Positions 50,857-59,788 of a DNA stretch of 64,000 bases are shown here, piece by piece. A program made the position numbers and the translations under genes. The stretch comes from Phycisphaerales bacterium AB-hyl4. Its GTDB lineage: Bacteria > Planctomycetota > Phycisphaerae > Phycisphaerales > Phycisphaeraceae. The notes under the pieces were generated by a model that had not been told where the DNA came from, did no database searches, and was given only the letters and a program-made list of their open reading frames with translations. Position 1 is the first letter of the stretch; every line of letters begins with the position of its first letter. Location: contig JBGUBD010000004.1 of assembly GCA_041821185.1 (NCBI GenBank), forward strand, positions 248,001-312,000, written 5' to 3'.

Positions 50857-52230
50857 TCAGGCATTCCCCTTCCGCTCGACCGCGTCAGCCGAGCCCATCG
50901 GTAGCAACGACGCGTCGGCTTGCTCCGCCGCGGCATGCTGGCCGGCCCCCGCAACCGTTGGTGTGAACGGCATCATCGCCGTACGACGCCGCAGGCCACG
51001 ACGCACAATACGCTTCATCGTCCCCAGAAACGACTGTGCCTTCTGCTTCCACGTCAACGCCGACCACCATGCACCGAACATCGGCAACCGCACGAATCGT
51101 GGCGCCGGCACGCCGAGCCATCGCAAGGTCTGCACTCGGCCCCAAACATTGCCGCGCGTCTGCAGCAGGTTCGGCTGCGAGGCGGGCAGCAACTGCGCAT
51201 CTTGCCTTTCAAGCGTAATGTAGCCCGCCTTCGCCGCCGCCTGTAAATACGCTCGGCCACGCCGCGTGCGAACAACGATTAACGATCGACCAGGTTCATC
51301 ATCCGGCACGCCGCGGTACCACGGATCGCCCACCGCGATGTCGGCAAACTCACCCGTATGGTCCGGGCAGATGTAACAGCGCCATTGACGATGCTTTTGC
51401 AGGATGCCACCCCACGATTGGCCGTAGGTGAGTTGGCGTGTTTCACGTTCGCCGTTGGGCGTGCGGAACTCGGCGGTGGCGCGCCCGGGCCAACCGTTGC
51501 CGCGATACCGCAACGACACAAGCTGCTCGGGGTGGTCGACACCCATCGACTTGAGCATCTCAAGCGTCCCCTGCGTCGACGGCGTGCCGGCGCAGAAAAA
51601 GCCGATCGTCAGGCCAAGTCGCTCGGCCAACGCGGGTCGCAGCCGGGCGGTCTGCTGCGTGGCGGCGACGTCGCAAGGCTTGCCAATGAACACGCAAGGC
51701 CCATCCGCCTGCTCAATGTGCGACAGACCATCACATGGGCTCGCCGGTGCATAGCGAGATCCAGTTGCGGCGAGCAACTGGTCGCGATGAGTGCTGAAAA
51801 CAGTTTTGTTGAGGTAGGGCACATCATCGCGAGCAGCGGTGTGCAACACGCCTTTCATCTCGCCCTGCTCGATGCCGAACAGTGCCAGCGCGGTCGCCGC
51901 GCCGCCGCTCGATCCGGCGTGCCGGATGGCCTGGTCGCCGGCATAGCCTTCCCAGACTTCGAGCACAGGGCCCCACTCAGCGGTAAGCGAAGCATCGAGT
52001 TCCGGGTCGGCCGCGTCGAACGTGTGCTCCAGCGCCACGCCGGGACATGCTTGCATGGCCTCATCGGAGCGAGCATCACGCGGCGGGTTGGCGGCCACGC
52101 GCGGCCGGCGGCCGTGCCCGAGCACGTCGACCATCTCGATCTCGTCAGGGCTGATGTAACTGCACACGCCACAACCTGTGCAAAGCTGCGCCGCGGCGAC
52201 ATCGTCGATGTTGAGTACTTTCAGTCGCAT
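50857..52230 (-). CDS. FrhB-family (coenzyme F420 hydrogenase beta subunit-like) Fe-S flavoprotein
   Basis: 457 residues. CTGCGVCSYISPDEIEM ... ACPG near the N-terminus is a [4Fe-4S] ferredoxin-type binding site. GSSGGAATALALFGIEQGEMKGVLH, GPCVFIGKPCDVAATQQ and RCYICPDHTGEFADIAVGDPW (a second Cys cluster) are the FrhB/FpoF family signature. In bacteria these are often encoded beside pyruvyltransferases in polysaccharide loci and may reduce or remodel sugars. The electron donor is unknown, and true F420 use is not implied. Confidence 0.85.
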   Translation of the reverse strand: MRLKVLNIDDVAAAQLCTGCGVCSYISPDEIEMVDVLGHGRRPRVAANPPRDARSDEAMQACPGVALEHTFDAADPELDASLTAEWGPVLEVWEGYAGDQAIRHAGSSGGAATALALFGIEQGEMKGVLHTAARDDVPYLNKTVFSTHRDQLLAATGSRYAPASPCDGLSHIEQADGPCVFIGKPCDVAATQQTARLRPALAERLGLTIGFFCAGTPSTQGTLEMLKSMGVDHPEQLVSLRYRGNGWPGRATAEFRTPNGERETRQLTYGQSWGGILQKHRQWRCYICPDHTGEFADIAVGDPWYRGVPDDEPGRSLIVVRTRRGRAYLQAAAKAGYITLERQDAQLLPASQPNLLQTRGNVWGRVQTLRWLGVPAPRFVRLPMFGAWWSALTWKQKAQSFLGTMKRIVRRGLRRRTAMMPFTPTVAGAGQHAAAEQADASLLPMGSADAVERKGNA

Positions 52231-52320
52231 CGTGTAATCGGCCGGGCGTGCGGGTCGGCCGAGCGTGCTCCATTTGCGTTGTGCAGCGATCTCTCGTTCG
52301 CGCGTCGTGGCTATTGACGT

Positions 52321-53766
52321 CTATTCCGGTTTCTCACTCAGTTGCACCGAGGCAATGGGAGGTCGCGAGCGTGGCAGAAAGCCGAAGCGGACCAGCACGT
52401 ACGCCAATACAAGCAGGACCATCACCGCAGCAGCAATCCCTGTCGCCCACCCCCGAACCTCAGTCGGCGTGAACCAAACGACCGCGGCGGCGGAGAGGGT
52501 TAACACCAGCACCGGCATCGCCGGGCCCAGCGTCATCGAAAACGGCATTGCATGACGCTTCCAGAGGCGATACATCGCCATGTTGAACGCGAGCAATTCA
52601 CCAATCAAACCCGCGACCGCCAGCCACATCAGCGGCATCTGCTGCGACGCGACCCCCAGAGCCAACAGCAGCCCAATCGACCGGGCGATGTTGGCCAGCA
52701 GCGCGTTAATCGTCTCGCCGCGAGCCAGCGCAGCCTGACTGGGAGCTTCGCGCAATACCCGCACCGCCTGCATCGCACCCAGCCAGCCAATGAACGCCCC
52801 GGCCACGGCGTACTCAGGCCCGTAAAGCCAGAGCATCGCCTGCTCACCGAACAGGATAAACCCCGCTGCGAGCGTACCGCCGATCACCGCAAGCGCGGCC
52901 ACGCTCTGCCGATATCGGCGATAAAACTGCCGCGGATCATCCTGCGCCCGCGACATGGCGGGTAACACCAGCGAACCGTTAATTCGAGCCAGCGTCAGCG
53001 TCGGTACGAGCGTCAGCGCAAACGCCACGGAGTAAACGCCGAGGTCCGCCATATCGTAAAACGTACCGACAATGACGCGGTCCCCCTGAAACGTGCCGAA
53101 CATCAACATCCCGTTGAGCATCAACGGCCAGCCGAAGCCCAGCACCCGCTTGATGTACTCCCGGTCGCACGCCAACCGGTAAGGCCGCTCGGCCAGCAAA
53201 TGCGACCCCACCGTCGCCAGGCTGACTTCCAGCAACACCAGCCAGAGCACCGCCGAGTAATCGCCCAGCCAGGCCGCCATCGGCCACGCCACCGCCAGCA
53301 CAATCACCTGGCTCGCAATTCCCAGCCGCACCGAAGGCCCGAATCGCATCCCCCGGTGCAGCCGCACCACGTCGTAGTGCTTCAACGATTGAATCAGCGG
53401 CACGAACGCGAGGCACTGAAACGCCCAGAGCGCTTCGGGCACACCGAACAGCCGAGTCAACGGCCACGCCATGAGAAAAATCAGCAGCCCATTGAGTACG
53501 CCCTTGATCAGGTTGACCAGATGGACCGTGGCCTGGAAGCGTGGTGCCTCGCCGTCGCGCGCCTGAACCAGCAGCTTGCCGGCTGACAGTTCCGTGATCA
53601 TGCTGAACAGCGCAACGCTGATCGCGAAGGTGGCGGCCACCCCCATATGCTCGGGCCCCAGTAGCCGAGCGAGGATGATGTTGCGGACGAATGAGCAGCC
53701 ATGTCCGATGACCTGCCCACTACTGAGCAGAGTCGCGCTGCGCAGGATTGCCGAGCGATCAATCAA
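52321..53766 (-). CDS. Wzx-like oligosaccharide flippase (MATE/MOP superfamily)
   Basis: 481 residues with about twelve to fourteen membrane segments. It begins LIDRSAILRSATLLSSGQVIGHGCSFVRNIILARLLGPEHMGVAATFAI, the typical polysaccharide-export (Wzx/RfbX) N-terminus. It flips lipid-linked repeat units across the inner membrane. The start is a TTG at 53766, 6 bp after GGAGG, and it overlaps the TGA of the upstream pyruvyltransferase gene as TTGA. An upstream frame extension (53829) lies wholly within the neighbour and is not conserved. Confidence 0.9.
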   Translation of the reverse strand: MIDRSAILRSATLLSSGQVIGHGCSFVRNIILARLLGPEHMGVAATFAISVALFSMITELSAGKLLVQARDGEAPRFQATVHLVNLIKGVLNGLLIFLMAWPLTRLFGVPEALWAFQCLAFVPLIQSLKHYDVVRLHRGMRFGPSVRLGIASQVIVLAVAWPMAAWLGDYSAVLWLVLLEVSLATVGSHLLAERPYRLACDREYIKRVLGFGWPLMLNGMLMFGTFQGDRVIVGTFYDMADLGVYSVAFALTLVPTLTLARINGSLVLPAMSRAQDDPRQFYRRYRQSVAALAVIGGTLAAGFILFGEQAMLWLYGPEYAVAGAFIGWLGAMQAVRVLREAPSQAALARGETINALLANIARSIGLLLALGVASQQMPLMWLAVAGLIGELLAFNMAMYRLWKRHAMPFSMTLGPAMPVLVLTLSAAAVVWFTPTEVRGWATGIAAAVMVLLVLAYVLVRFGFLPRSRPPIASVQLSEKPE

Positions 53767-55064
53767 GCCGTGCCTCCGGCCATCATACGATGGCCAAGCT
53801 GTTCCGGCAGGCAACTCTGCAAAGTCCACCGCATCTGATCGCGAGCTTGGGTGACCACGCCGGGCAGCGATCCGCGCAGTCGCGTCTGCTCCTGTTCACG
53901 CTGCAACCAGACCTGCCACAAGCGATCGACTGTTTCGGCCGTGTCGTGCAGACGCGGGTCGACTACGGCCGAGCCCAGATTGCAACTTTCAAATACACCC
54001 AACGTCTTGTCGCTGTAACTCAGCGCCGCCGCCGGCACGCCGGACGACAGCGCCGCAATCGTCGAGTGCATCCGTGTCCCGCAGAACCAGTCGAGTTGGC
54101 CGATGACCCACTTGACCTGGTCGGCCTCGCCGATGCCCGTGAGCACCGCCAGCCGGTCCGCGGCGTCGGCTCGCTTTTGAAATCGATCCGCCAACGCCTG
54201 GCAAGCCGAGTGGTCCGACTCGTAATGGCCCGGCGGCGTGACCACGTGGGGCACAAGCACGACGCGTGTATCTGTCTCCCGCAACAGACGATCAACCAGT
54301 TGAAACACGGTTTCGCGATAGTCAGCTCGCAGGCCGTAACGCTTCCCCGGTTTTTCCGGATTCGCCAGCAGGCCGCTGACGTTCACGCCCACCACGGGTT
54401 GCTTGCGATCCGTCAACCAGCGAACAATGCGTTCGGGCACGTTCTCCGGTCGGCTGGGCTCGAGAGCGAAGGCCATATCCACCCCGCAACGATGGCGGTC
54501 GGGGTCGAAGTCATCGCCGAGCAGTTCTTTCATTAGTTCGAAGCTGCGTTGGTCGCGTGCCCAGGCGACGTGAGCGCCGCGCACCAGTTCGGCGGCATAC
54601 TGTCGGCGGGCCGGATCGCGAAACGGGCCATACGTCTGCGGCAGCAGCACCAGCGGTCGGCCGAGGTCCAGAGCCAGTTGCTTGGGCAACGTGATGGCTG
54701 CGAAACGTTCATCGCCGTAAAGATCGGTAAAGCTGTCGCCGCCGCTGACATCAAGCACGGCGTCGGCCGCACGAATCGCGCGCACGCCGACGGGGAACGG
54801 CAGGCCAAGCCGACCGGCGACCTGCATCAGCCGCAGGTTTTCCGGCAGGTAGTAACGCCGCGAATAAACGGCACCGAGAACCTGGTATTGGCGACTTTCA
54901 CCGTCGACCTGCATGCGAGCGCGGCGGCGCGATCGGCCATAGTCGAACACGGTCACGCTCGCCTCAGGTTGCTCGCGGAACAGCGCGGTCAGTGCGGACT
55001 GACACAGCGCGGATACGCCGAGATTTCCTGTGCCGGTAGCTGCACCAAAAAGACATAATTTCAT
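53763..55064 (-). CDS. Polysaccharide pyruvyltransferase-family protein, second copy
   Basis: 433 residues. MKLCLFGAATGTGNLGVSALCQSALTAL (GNxG), VLDVSGGDSFTDLYGDERF, PLVLLPQTYGPF, VAWARDQRSFELMKELLGDD and WFCGTRMHSTIAALSSGVPAAALSYSDKT are the family signature (TRMHS in place of TRLHA). It is upstream of the flippase and may pyruvylate or otherwise decorate the repeat unit. ATG 55064 is clear. It diverges strongly from the copy at 47071. Confidence 0.9.
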   Translation of the reverse strand: MKLCLFGAATGTGNLGVSALCQSALTALFREQPEASVTVFDYGRSRRRARMQVDGESRQYQVLGAVYSRRYYLPENLRLMQVAGRLGLPFPVGVRAIRAADAVLDVSGGDSFTDLYGDERFAAITLPKQLALDLGRPLVLLPQTYGPFRDPARRQYAAELVRGAHVAWARDQRSFELMKELLGDDFDPDRHRCGVDMAFALEPSRPENVPERIVRWLTDRKQPVVGVNVSGLLANPEKPGKRYGLRADYRETVFQLVDRLLRETDTRVVLVPHVVTPPGHYESDHSACQALADRFQKRADAADRLAVLTGIGEADQVKWVIGQLDWFCGTRMHSTIAALSSGVPAAALSYSDKTLGVFESCNLGSAVVDPRLHDTAETVDRLWQVWLQREQEQTRLRGSLPGVVTQARDQMRWTLQSCLPEQLGHRMMAGGTA

Positions 55065-55169
55065 GGTCGTAGAGCCAGTGCTTTTGTCGAAACGCCAGCG
55101 GCGTCCGACTTGAGCCAGACCACCGACAGGGCATGCGATGGTATCGCCCTGTCGGTGGTCTGTCGTCAA

Positions 55170-58100
55170 TCAGTCGCCGTTACCGTCACTCATGTTTACG
55201 AAGCAGGATACAAAGTGGACATTCTCCGGCGCCTTGTTTCCGGCGACGTAGTCAATCCACGATGAGGAGTGCAGTTGCGAGAGCTGGAACATCACGCCCG
55301 CCGAGCCGACAGCCCGGAATTGGCGGTCGCCGCCGAAGTCCGTGCGGAAGATGATTCGCTGGTAAGGCAGGCGAATTTGTTTGAACAGAACGTGCTCGTG
55401 CTTGCTGTTCAACTGCGTAAACGGATGTCCACCATTTTTCTGGTCGTTGATGTTTTCAAAGGTCAGATCGACGAAGGCACAGTTGGTGAACGAGCTTTGG
55501 TAGTGGTCGAGGAAAATCGACTGCACCTCGTCCAGGCCGGTGGCGTTGACGCCGAAGACGATCAGGTTTTCAAAGTGACCGAAGTATTGCAGCACGTCGC
55601 TGTGGAAGACGAGCGCGCCGCCATCGCTTTCTTCCACCGTCCCGTTGACGATCATCGTGGTATTGGCCAGCGAGTCGCCCGCAATATTTCGCATGGTCAC
55701 ATCGCGTGCCAGGCTCATGCCGGTGAAGCCATAGAGCATGTCGTGAGCGTGTGAGTTGGTCGCGTAGCTGCGGCCTTCACGTCGCACCGGGTAGCCCTGC
55801 TGTGGTCGTCCGTCGTCACGGTGAATCACCGCACCGTCCCGATCGAACCAGCGAACGTCATCGAACCAGACTTCGTGCTGGCCCCAACTGCCAGTTTCCA
55901 GGTAATAGCTCTTGATCGTACCAAAGTCGAAGCTCACGCCTTGCCACTTCAAGCGACTGGTGCGCGGGCGAAGCATCTCGCGCTCGGGCGATGTCGTCGA
56001 AACGATAACGACCTCATCGCGGCTCAAACCTTCATCGGCGCGGATGGTGATCCATCGACTGTTCGCCGTGCCGACGGCGCCAAACGGATCGTGTCCGGTG
56101 GCGTAAAACGGACCGGCGTGTTCACCGGCGTCGAGGATCGTAACGATACCGCCGTCGGCTCGGCCTTGATCACGCAGGCGTCGGATCGCCAGGCCGATCG
56201 TCTTCATCGGCTCAGCACGCGTACCCGGATTCGCGTTGTCTCCTTCTCGCGAAACGAAAATCTCATTCCGCTCGAGGCTGCCGCCGGCGTTGGCGAACAA
56301 TTGCAGACTCCGCACGCCCGTGTCCGGCGCGCCGTGGTCCGGGTCGTTGCCCTGGAGCACGCGCGGCTTGCCACGTACCGGATAGGCGACCGCCCGCACT
56401 TCCACCGGGCCATCCTGAAGCGTACTGGCGTCGAGTTCGATCCAGTACTCCCGACTACCGGTACGCGGATTGACAGTCATCTCATCGACCGTCACCCATT
56501 GCCCACCATCGACAGAGAACTCCACCCGGTCGATGCCGTTGACGTGAAATGCAATCACGCCAATCTCGAACATGCTGTCGAAGGTTTGCCAAGGCACGAC
56601 GTTCCATCGCGCCATAGCCTGGGCGTCATCGCCGTATCCGCTACCAATGCGCCCCGGCTGGGCCGTTGTCCCATCGAAACCCGTTCCAGGCAAAGCAACC
56701 GGCGCTGCCGACGAACTCGGCTCCGAAGGTTCGGGCTGCGAAGGCTCTTCGCTCTGCGGAGGTTCAGGCTGCGAAGGTTCTTCGTTTTGCGGAGGCTCAG
56801 GCTGTGAAGGCTCTTCGTTCTGCGGAGGTTCAGACTGCGAAGGCTCTTCGTTCTGCGGAGGTTCAGGCTGGGAAGGCTCTTCGTTCTGCGGAGGTTCAGG
56901 CTGTGAAGGCTCTTCATTCTGCGGAGGTTCAGGCTGCGAAGGTTCTTCGCTCTGCGGAGGCTCAGGCTGCGAAGGTTCTTCGTTTTGCGGAGGTTCAGGC
57001 TGCGAAGGTTCTTCGTTTTGCGGAGGCTCAGGCTGTGAAGGCTCTTCGTTCTGCGGAGGTTCAGGCTGTGAAGGCTCTTCGCTCTGCGGAGGTTCAGGCT
57101 GTGAAGGCTCTTCGTTCTGCGGAGGTTCAGGCTGTGAAGGCTCTTCGCTCTGCGGAGGTTCAGGCTGTGAAGGCTCTTCGTTCTGCGGAGGTTCAGGCTG
57201 TGAAGGCTCTTCGCTCTGCGGAGGTTCAGGCTGTGAAGGCTCTTGGGCGGTCGAATCGTCGTTTCCGCCGCCGGCGTTCCCCCCACCGCTGCCACCACCA
57301 CCGGCATTACCACCGCCGCCGCCACCGGCATTTCCGCCACCCCCGCCACTTCCGCCGCCCCCTTCACCGCCGCCACTTCCGCCACCACCACCAACGTTGC
57401 CATTGCCACGATTGTTGGCAGCCACGAGGCGAGGCGGCGCTCGGGTGGTTTCCGTCGAGGTTGACGCTTCACTACGTGAGGTTTCGCCAGCCTCGGTGGA
57501 CGATGTCTCCGATTCGCGCTGCTCGCGTGAGTCCTCGGGGTTGTTCGCCTCGCTGTTATTGTCGTTGTAGTCGTCGTCGGCTTTCTGATCGCCGTTGGCT
57601 TCCTGTCGGCCGGACTCAATCAGTTCGTGGAACGCGTCAAGGTCGGCGTCGCCGAGTTCGCCGCGAATCACCCGCTCGCCGAGGGCCCGGAGGTCTGTCT
57701 CACTGATCCAGGGGTGCTCTGCAAGGAATGTCTCGGGCTCGGTAAGCGCCCATGCAAGCAGGTCAGGCCCCTCGTCACCGACGTTTTGCAACGCGGCGGC
57801 TTCATAATCCAAATCGGCGTTCTCTTGGCCGGACTCTTGGCCGGACTCGTCGGCCGTGCCCGGCTCGGCGTCGTCCCGGCCCGTCACTGCCGGCGCAATC
57901 GACGTGCTCAACGCCAGGTTGAACGACGTGTCCGACTCACCGACGACGCGCACCTGATATTCACCTGCGGGCAGGCGGGTATTCAGCGTTCGGCCGTTGA
58001 TGCCATCGGCCTGACCGCGATGTACGACCTCGCCCGTTTCGTTGACGATCTGCAACTCGGCGTCGGCCGCGAGACCATTCAACTGAGCGTGGATGTTACG

Positions 58101-58304
58101 CTCGCCTTGCAGTCGAAGGCGATAGCCGGCCTGTCGGCGTTCGTCGTTCAGCTGGCCGTCGAACTGCCAACTGGAGACTTCATCGGCGTTCGCGTTGTCT
58201 TCTGCCGTGGCCGTGCCAACGCTGACGAGCAGCATTGCACACGCCAGGCCAAGAGTTGCCATCAAACGCCATACTACGTCACTGCGGCGGGTGTAGATGT
58301 TCAT
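55170..58304 (-). CDS. Secreted beta-helix protein with Gly-rich and Pro-rich repeat regions
   Basis: About 1044 residues. A signal peptide (VWRLMATLGLACAMLLVSVGTATA) is followed by a PPC-like beta domain (residues about 45-135), an acidic Ser/Glu linker and a Gly-rich stretch (GGGGSGGGEGGGG). Then come 15 tandem copies of an 11-residue unit PSQPEPPQ(N/S)EE. The C-terminal 480 residues include a beta-sandwich segment (VEFSVDGGQWVTV) and a parallel beta-helix resembling polysaccharide-binding or -cleaving proteins (YATGHDPFGAVGTANSRWITIRA, NSHAHDMLYGFTGMSLARDV). It may bind, trim or anchor the exopolysaccharide. The start is uncertain (58304 or 58325). Confidence 0.8.
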   Translation of the reverse strand: MNIYTRRSDVVWRLMATLGLACAMLLVSVGTATAEDNANADEVSSWQFDGQLNDERRQAGYRLRLQGERNIHAQLNGLAADAELQIVNETGEVVHRGQADGINGRTLNTRLPAGEYQVRVVGESDTSFNLALSTSIAPAVTGRDDAEPGTADESGQESGQENADLDYEAAALQNVGDEGPDLLAWALTEPETFLAEHPWISETDLRALGERVIRGELGDADLDAFHELIESGRQEANGDQKADDDYNDNNSEANNPEDSREQRESETSSTEAGETSRSEASTSTETTRAPPRLVAANNRGNGNVGGGGGSGGGEGGGGSGGGGGNAGGGGGGNAGGGGSGGGNAGGGNDDSTAQEPSQPEPPQSEEPSQPEPPQNEEPSQPEPPQSEEPSQPEPPQNEEPSQPEPPQSEEPSQPEPPQNEEPSQPEPPQNEEPSQPEPPQNEEPSQPEPPQSEEPSQPEPPQNEEPSQPEPPQNEEPSQPEPPQNEEPSQSEPPQNEEPSQPEPPQNEEPSQPEPPQSEEPSQPEPSEPSSSAAPVALPGTGFDGTTAQPGRIGSGYGDDAQAMARWNVVPWQTFDSMFEIGVIAFHVNGIDRVEFSVDGGQWVTVDEMTVNPRTGSREYWIELDASTLQDGPVEVRAVAYPVRGKPRVLQGNDPDHGAPDTGVRSLQLFANAGGSLERNEIFVSREGDNANPGTRAEPMKTIGLAIRRLRDQGRADGGIVTILDAGEHAGPFYATGHDPFGAVGTANSRWITIRADEGLSRDEVVIVSTTSPEREMLRPRTSRLKWQGVSFDFGTIKSYYLETGSWGQHEVWFDDVRWFDRDGAVIHRDDGRPQQGYPVRREGRSYATNSHAHDMLYGFTGMSLARDVTMRNIAGDSLANTTMIVNGTVEESDGGALVFHSDVLQYFGHFENLIVFGVNATGLDEVQSIFLDHYQSSFTNCAFVDLTFENINDQKNGGHPFTQLNSKHEHVLFKQIRLPYQRIIFRTDFGGDRQFRAVGSAGVMFQLSQLHSSSWIDYVAGNKAPENVHFVSCFVNMSDGNGD
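56728..57243. repeat. 33-bp tandem repeat, about 15 copies, in-frame
   Basis: Units of 33 bp encode PSQPEPPQ(N/S)EE on the - strand, alternating Asn (GTTCTG type) and Ser (GCTCTG type) codons. One copy has Ser in place of Pro. Copies are nearly identical, which suggests recent expansion and length variability. Confidence 0.95.
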
Positions 58305-58424
58305 GATGCCGTTGATCGTCGGCATCAATGCTATGGATTAGCCCGATTGCGTACATCGCAACGGTGTATTTGTTGCCCAGGATTCACCAGTCCGTGCAAC
58401 CGGCGGGCGAAGCACGATCAGCTT

Positions 58425-58432
58425 ATCTACCG
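58425..58432 (-). promoter_or_regulatory. Possible ops-like element (CGGTAGAT) in leader
   Basis: GCGGTAG, one base short of the GGCGGTAG core of the ops element that recruits RfaH, is found on the - strand in the leader between the NusG-like gene and the beta-helix gene. CGGTAGAT occurs again at 38718-38725 in another leader of the locus. A chance match is possible. Confidence 0.25.
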
Positions 58433-58554
58433 CAAACGGCACAGCCGTCACTGCTTATCATATCTTCACGCGCCAGCACACCGCCGTTGCCCGTTACAAA
58501 GCGTACAGCAGGCGAAAACCATCACCGCCTGCCTCATCATTACAAACCTGACAA

Positions 58555-59076
58555 TCAGTCCAAAACATCCAGCAACGATCCGTCGACTTCAACGCTCACT
58601 GCCTGCCCGAGCATGTCGACCTGGAGGATCAGCCGATCGCGTCGCGTGCGGTCGGCGACGATGCCCTGCAAGCCGCGCATCGGCCCGGAGCGAACTTCCA
58701 CTCGCACCCCCTGCTTCAGATAGGGGTACGACTCCACCGGCAGATCACGCTCCATCGCGAGGCGGATGTTGCTCAACTCCCAGTCGATCTGCGATTGATC
58801 GGTGACGGGGATGATCTGCGCCAGTCGGCGGGTGCGGTCCATATCGTACGCCTGCTCGACCGTGCCGTGCAGGAACACGTAGCCGGGAAACATGGGCAGC
58901 TCGACGCGAGCTTTTCGCTTGCCGTAGTAGCGGACCTGCTCCATCAGCGGCAGGAAGTGTTCGACCTCGCGTTTGGCGAGATAGTCCGCGACGGCTTTTT
59001 CCTGCCTGCTCTTGGTATGCAGCACGAACCAGCGGGTGTCGGTCTGCTGGGGTGTAATCGGTTGCGTTTCGGTCAT
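58555..59076 (-). CDS. NusG-paralogue transcription antiterminator (RfaH/UpxY-like)
   Basis: 173 residues. RWFVLHTKSRQEKAVADYLAKREVEHFLPLMEQVRYYGKRKARVELPMFPGYVFLHG is the NGN domain (W-x-hxT...FlP, lFPGYvF), and VEVRSGPMRGLQGIVADRTRRDRLILQVDMLGQAVSVEVD is the KOW domain. Specialised NusG paralogues of this type suppress termination in long polysaccharide operons. The gene lies at the head of the locus, 31 bp after a response-regulator gene. The housekeeping NusG is not in this window. Confidence 0.92.
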   Translation of the reverse strand: MTETQPITPQQTDTRWFVLHTKSRQEKAVADYLAKREVEHFLPLMEQVRYYGKRKARVELPMFPGYVFLHGTVEQAYDMDRTRRLAQIIPVTDQSQIDWELSNIRLAMERDLPVESYPYLKQGVRVEVRSGPMRGLQGIVADRTRRDRLILQVDMLGQAVSVEVDGSLLDVLD

Positions 59077-59107
59077 GCCTGGCTGCCTGATCCTCAATCG
59101 ACATTGG

Positions 59108-59788
59108 TTAGGCCTGCGGCTCCACGTGCAAAGTGGTGAGGCCTTCGCGCAAAGCATAGCGGGTCAGGTCGGCGAGTCCGCGGAAGCGGCACTTTTTCAT
59201 GATCTGGTGACGGTGCGTGTCGACGGTTTTGATGCTGATCGCCAGCAGGCCGGCGACTTCGCGGGGGGCGTGGCCCTCGGCGAGCAGTTGAAGGACTTCG
59301 CGTTCGCGGGGGGTCAGCGCGGTGTGGCCGTTGGTCTGCCCATTTCCCTCGCCGTGATTGTGGCCGTTGCCTCGGATGTAATGCTGCACGACGATCTCGG
59401 CGACAGCGCCGCCGAGATAGGTTTCGCCGCTGGCGATGCGCTTGATCGCCTGGAGCAGTTCGTCAAACGAGGCGGATTTCAGCAGCAGCCCTGACGCCCC
59501 GGCCTGGAACATCTCGCCAACGGCGCGGTTGGTCGACGCATCAGCGAGGGCAAGCACCTTCACCGACGCGTCGGCAGTGATCTGCCGAGTGGCCTCAACG
59601 CCGTTGAGCCGAGGCAGGTTTGTGTCCATGACGACCACGTCGGGCTTGACCCGCTTCACCATGCGGACTGCCTCCCGACCGTCGGCCGCCTCGCCGACCA
59701 CCGTCATGTCATCCTGCGCATTGAGCAGCGCACGCAGGCCTTCGCGGACAAGGCCATGATCTTCAACCAGCATGAGGCGCGTCTTCAT
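59108..59788 (-). CDS. NarL/FixJ-type response regulator
   Basis: 226 residues. Receiver domain MKTRLMLVEDHGLVREGLRALL with phospho-acceptor Asp in VVVMDTNLPRLNG and the signal lysine in LLLKSAS. A linker with GNGHNHGEGNGQTNG is followed by a LuxR-type HTH: LTPREREVLQLLAEGHAPREVAGLLAISIKTVDTHRHQIMKK. The T/S switch residue after strand 4 reads ALAD, so the usual Thr/Ser is Ala. The cognate kinase is not in the window. It probably controls the NusG-like gene and thus the whole locus. Confidence 0.93.
   Translation of the reverse strand: MKTRLMLVEDHGLVREGLRALLNAQDDMTVVGEAADGREAVRMVKRVKPDVVVMDTNLPRLNGVEATRQITADASVKVLALADASTNRAVGEMFQAGASGLLLKSASFDELLQAIKRIASGETYLGGAVAEIVVQHYIRGNGHNHGEGNGQTNGHTALTPREREVLQLLAEGHAPREVAGLLAISIKTVDTHRHQIMKKCRFRGLADLTRYALREGLTTLHVEPQA

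Noticed and set aside
56728..57243. CRISPR array
   Set aside because: The 33-bp units are directly contiguous with no unique spacers and encode a regular 11-residue peptide in frame.
56572..57706. Long + strand open frames with Cys/Gly-rich and Ala/Val-rich repeats opposite the beta-helix gene
   Set aside because: The 33-bp repeat length is a multiple of three and lacks stops in several frames, so these are shadows. The - strand frame has a signal peptide and real domains.
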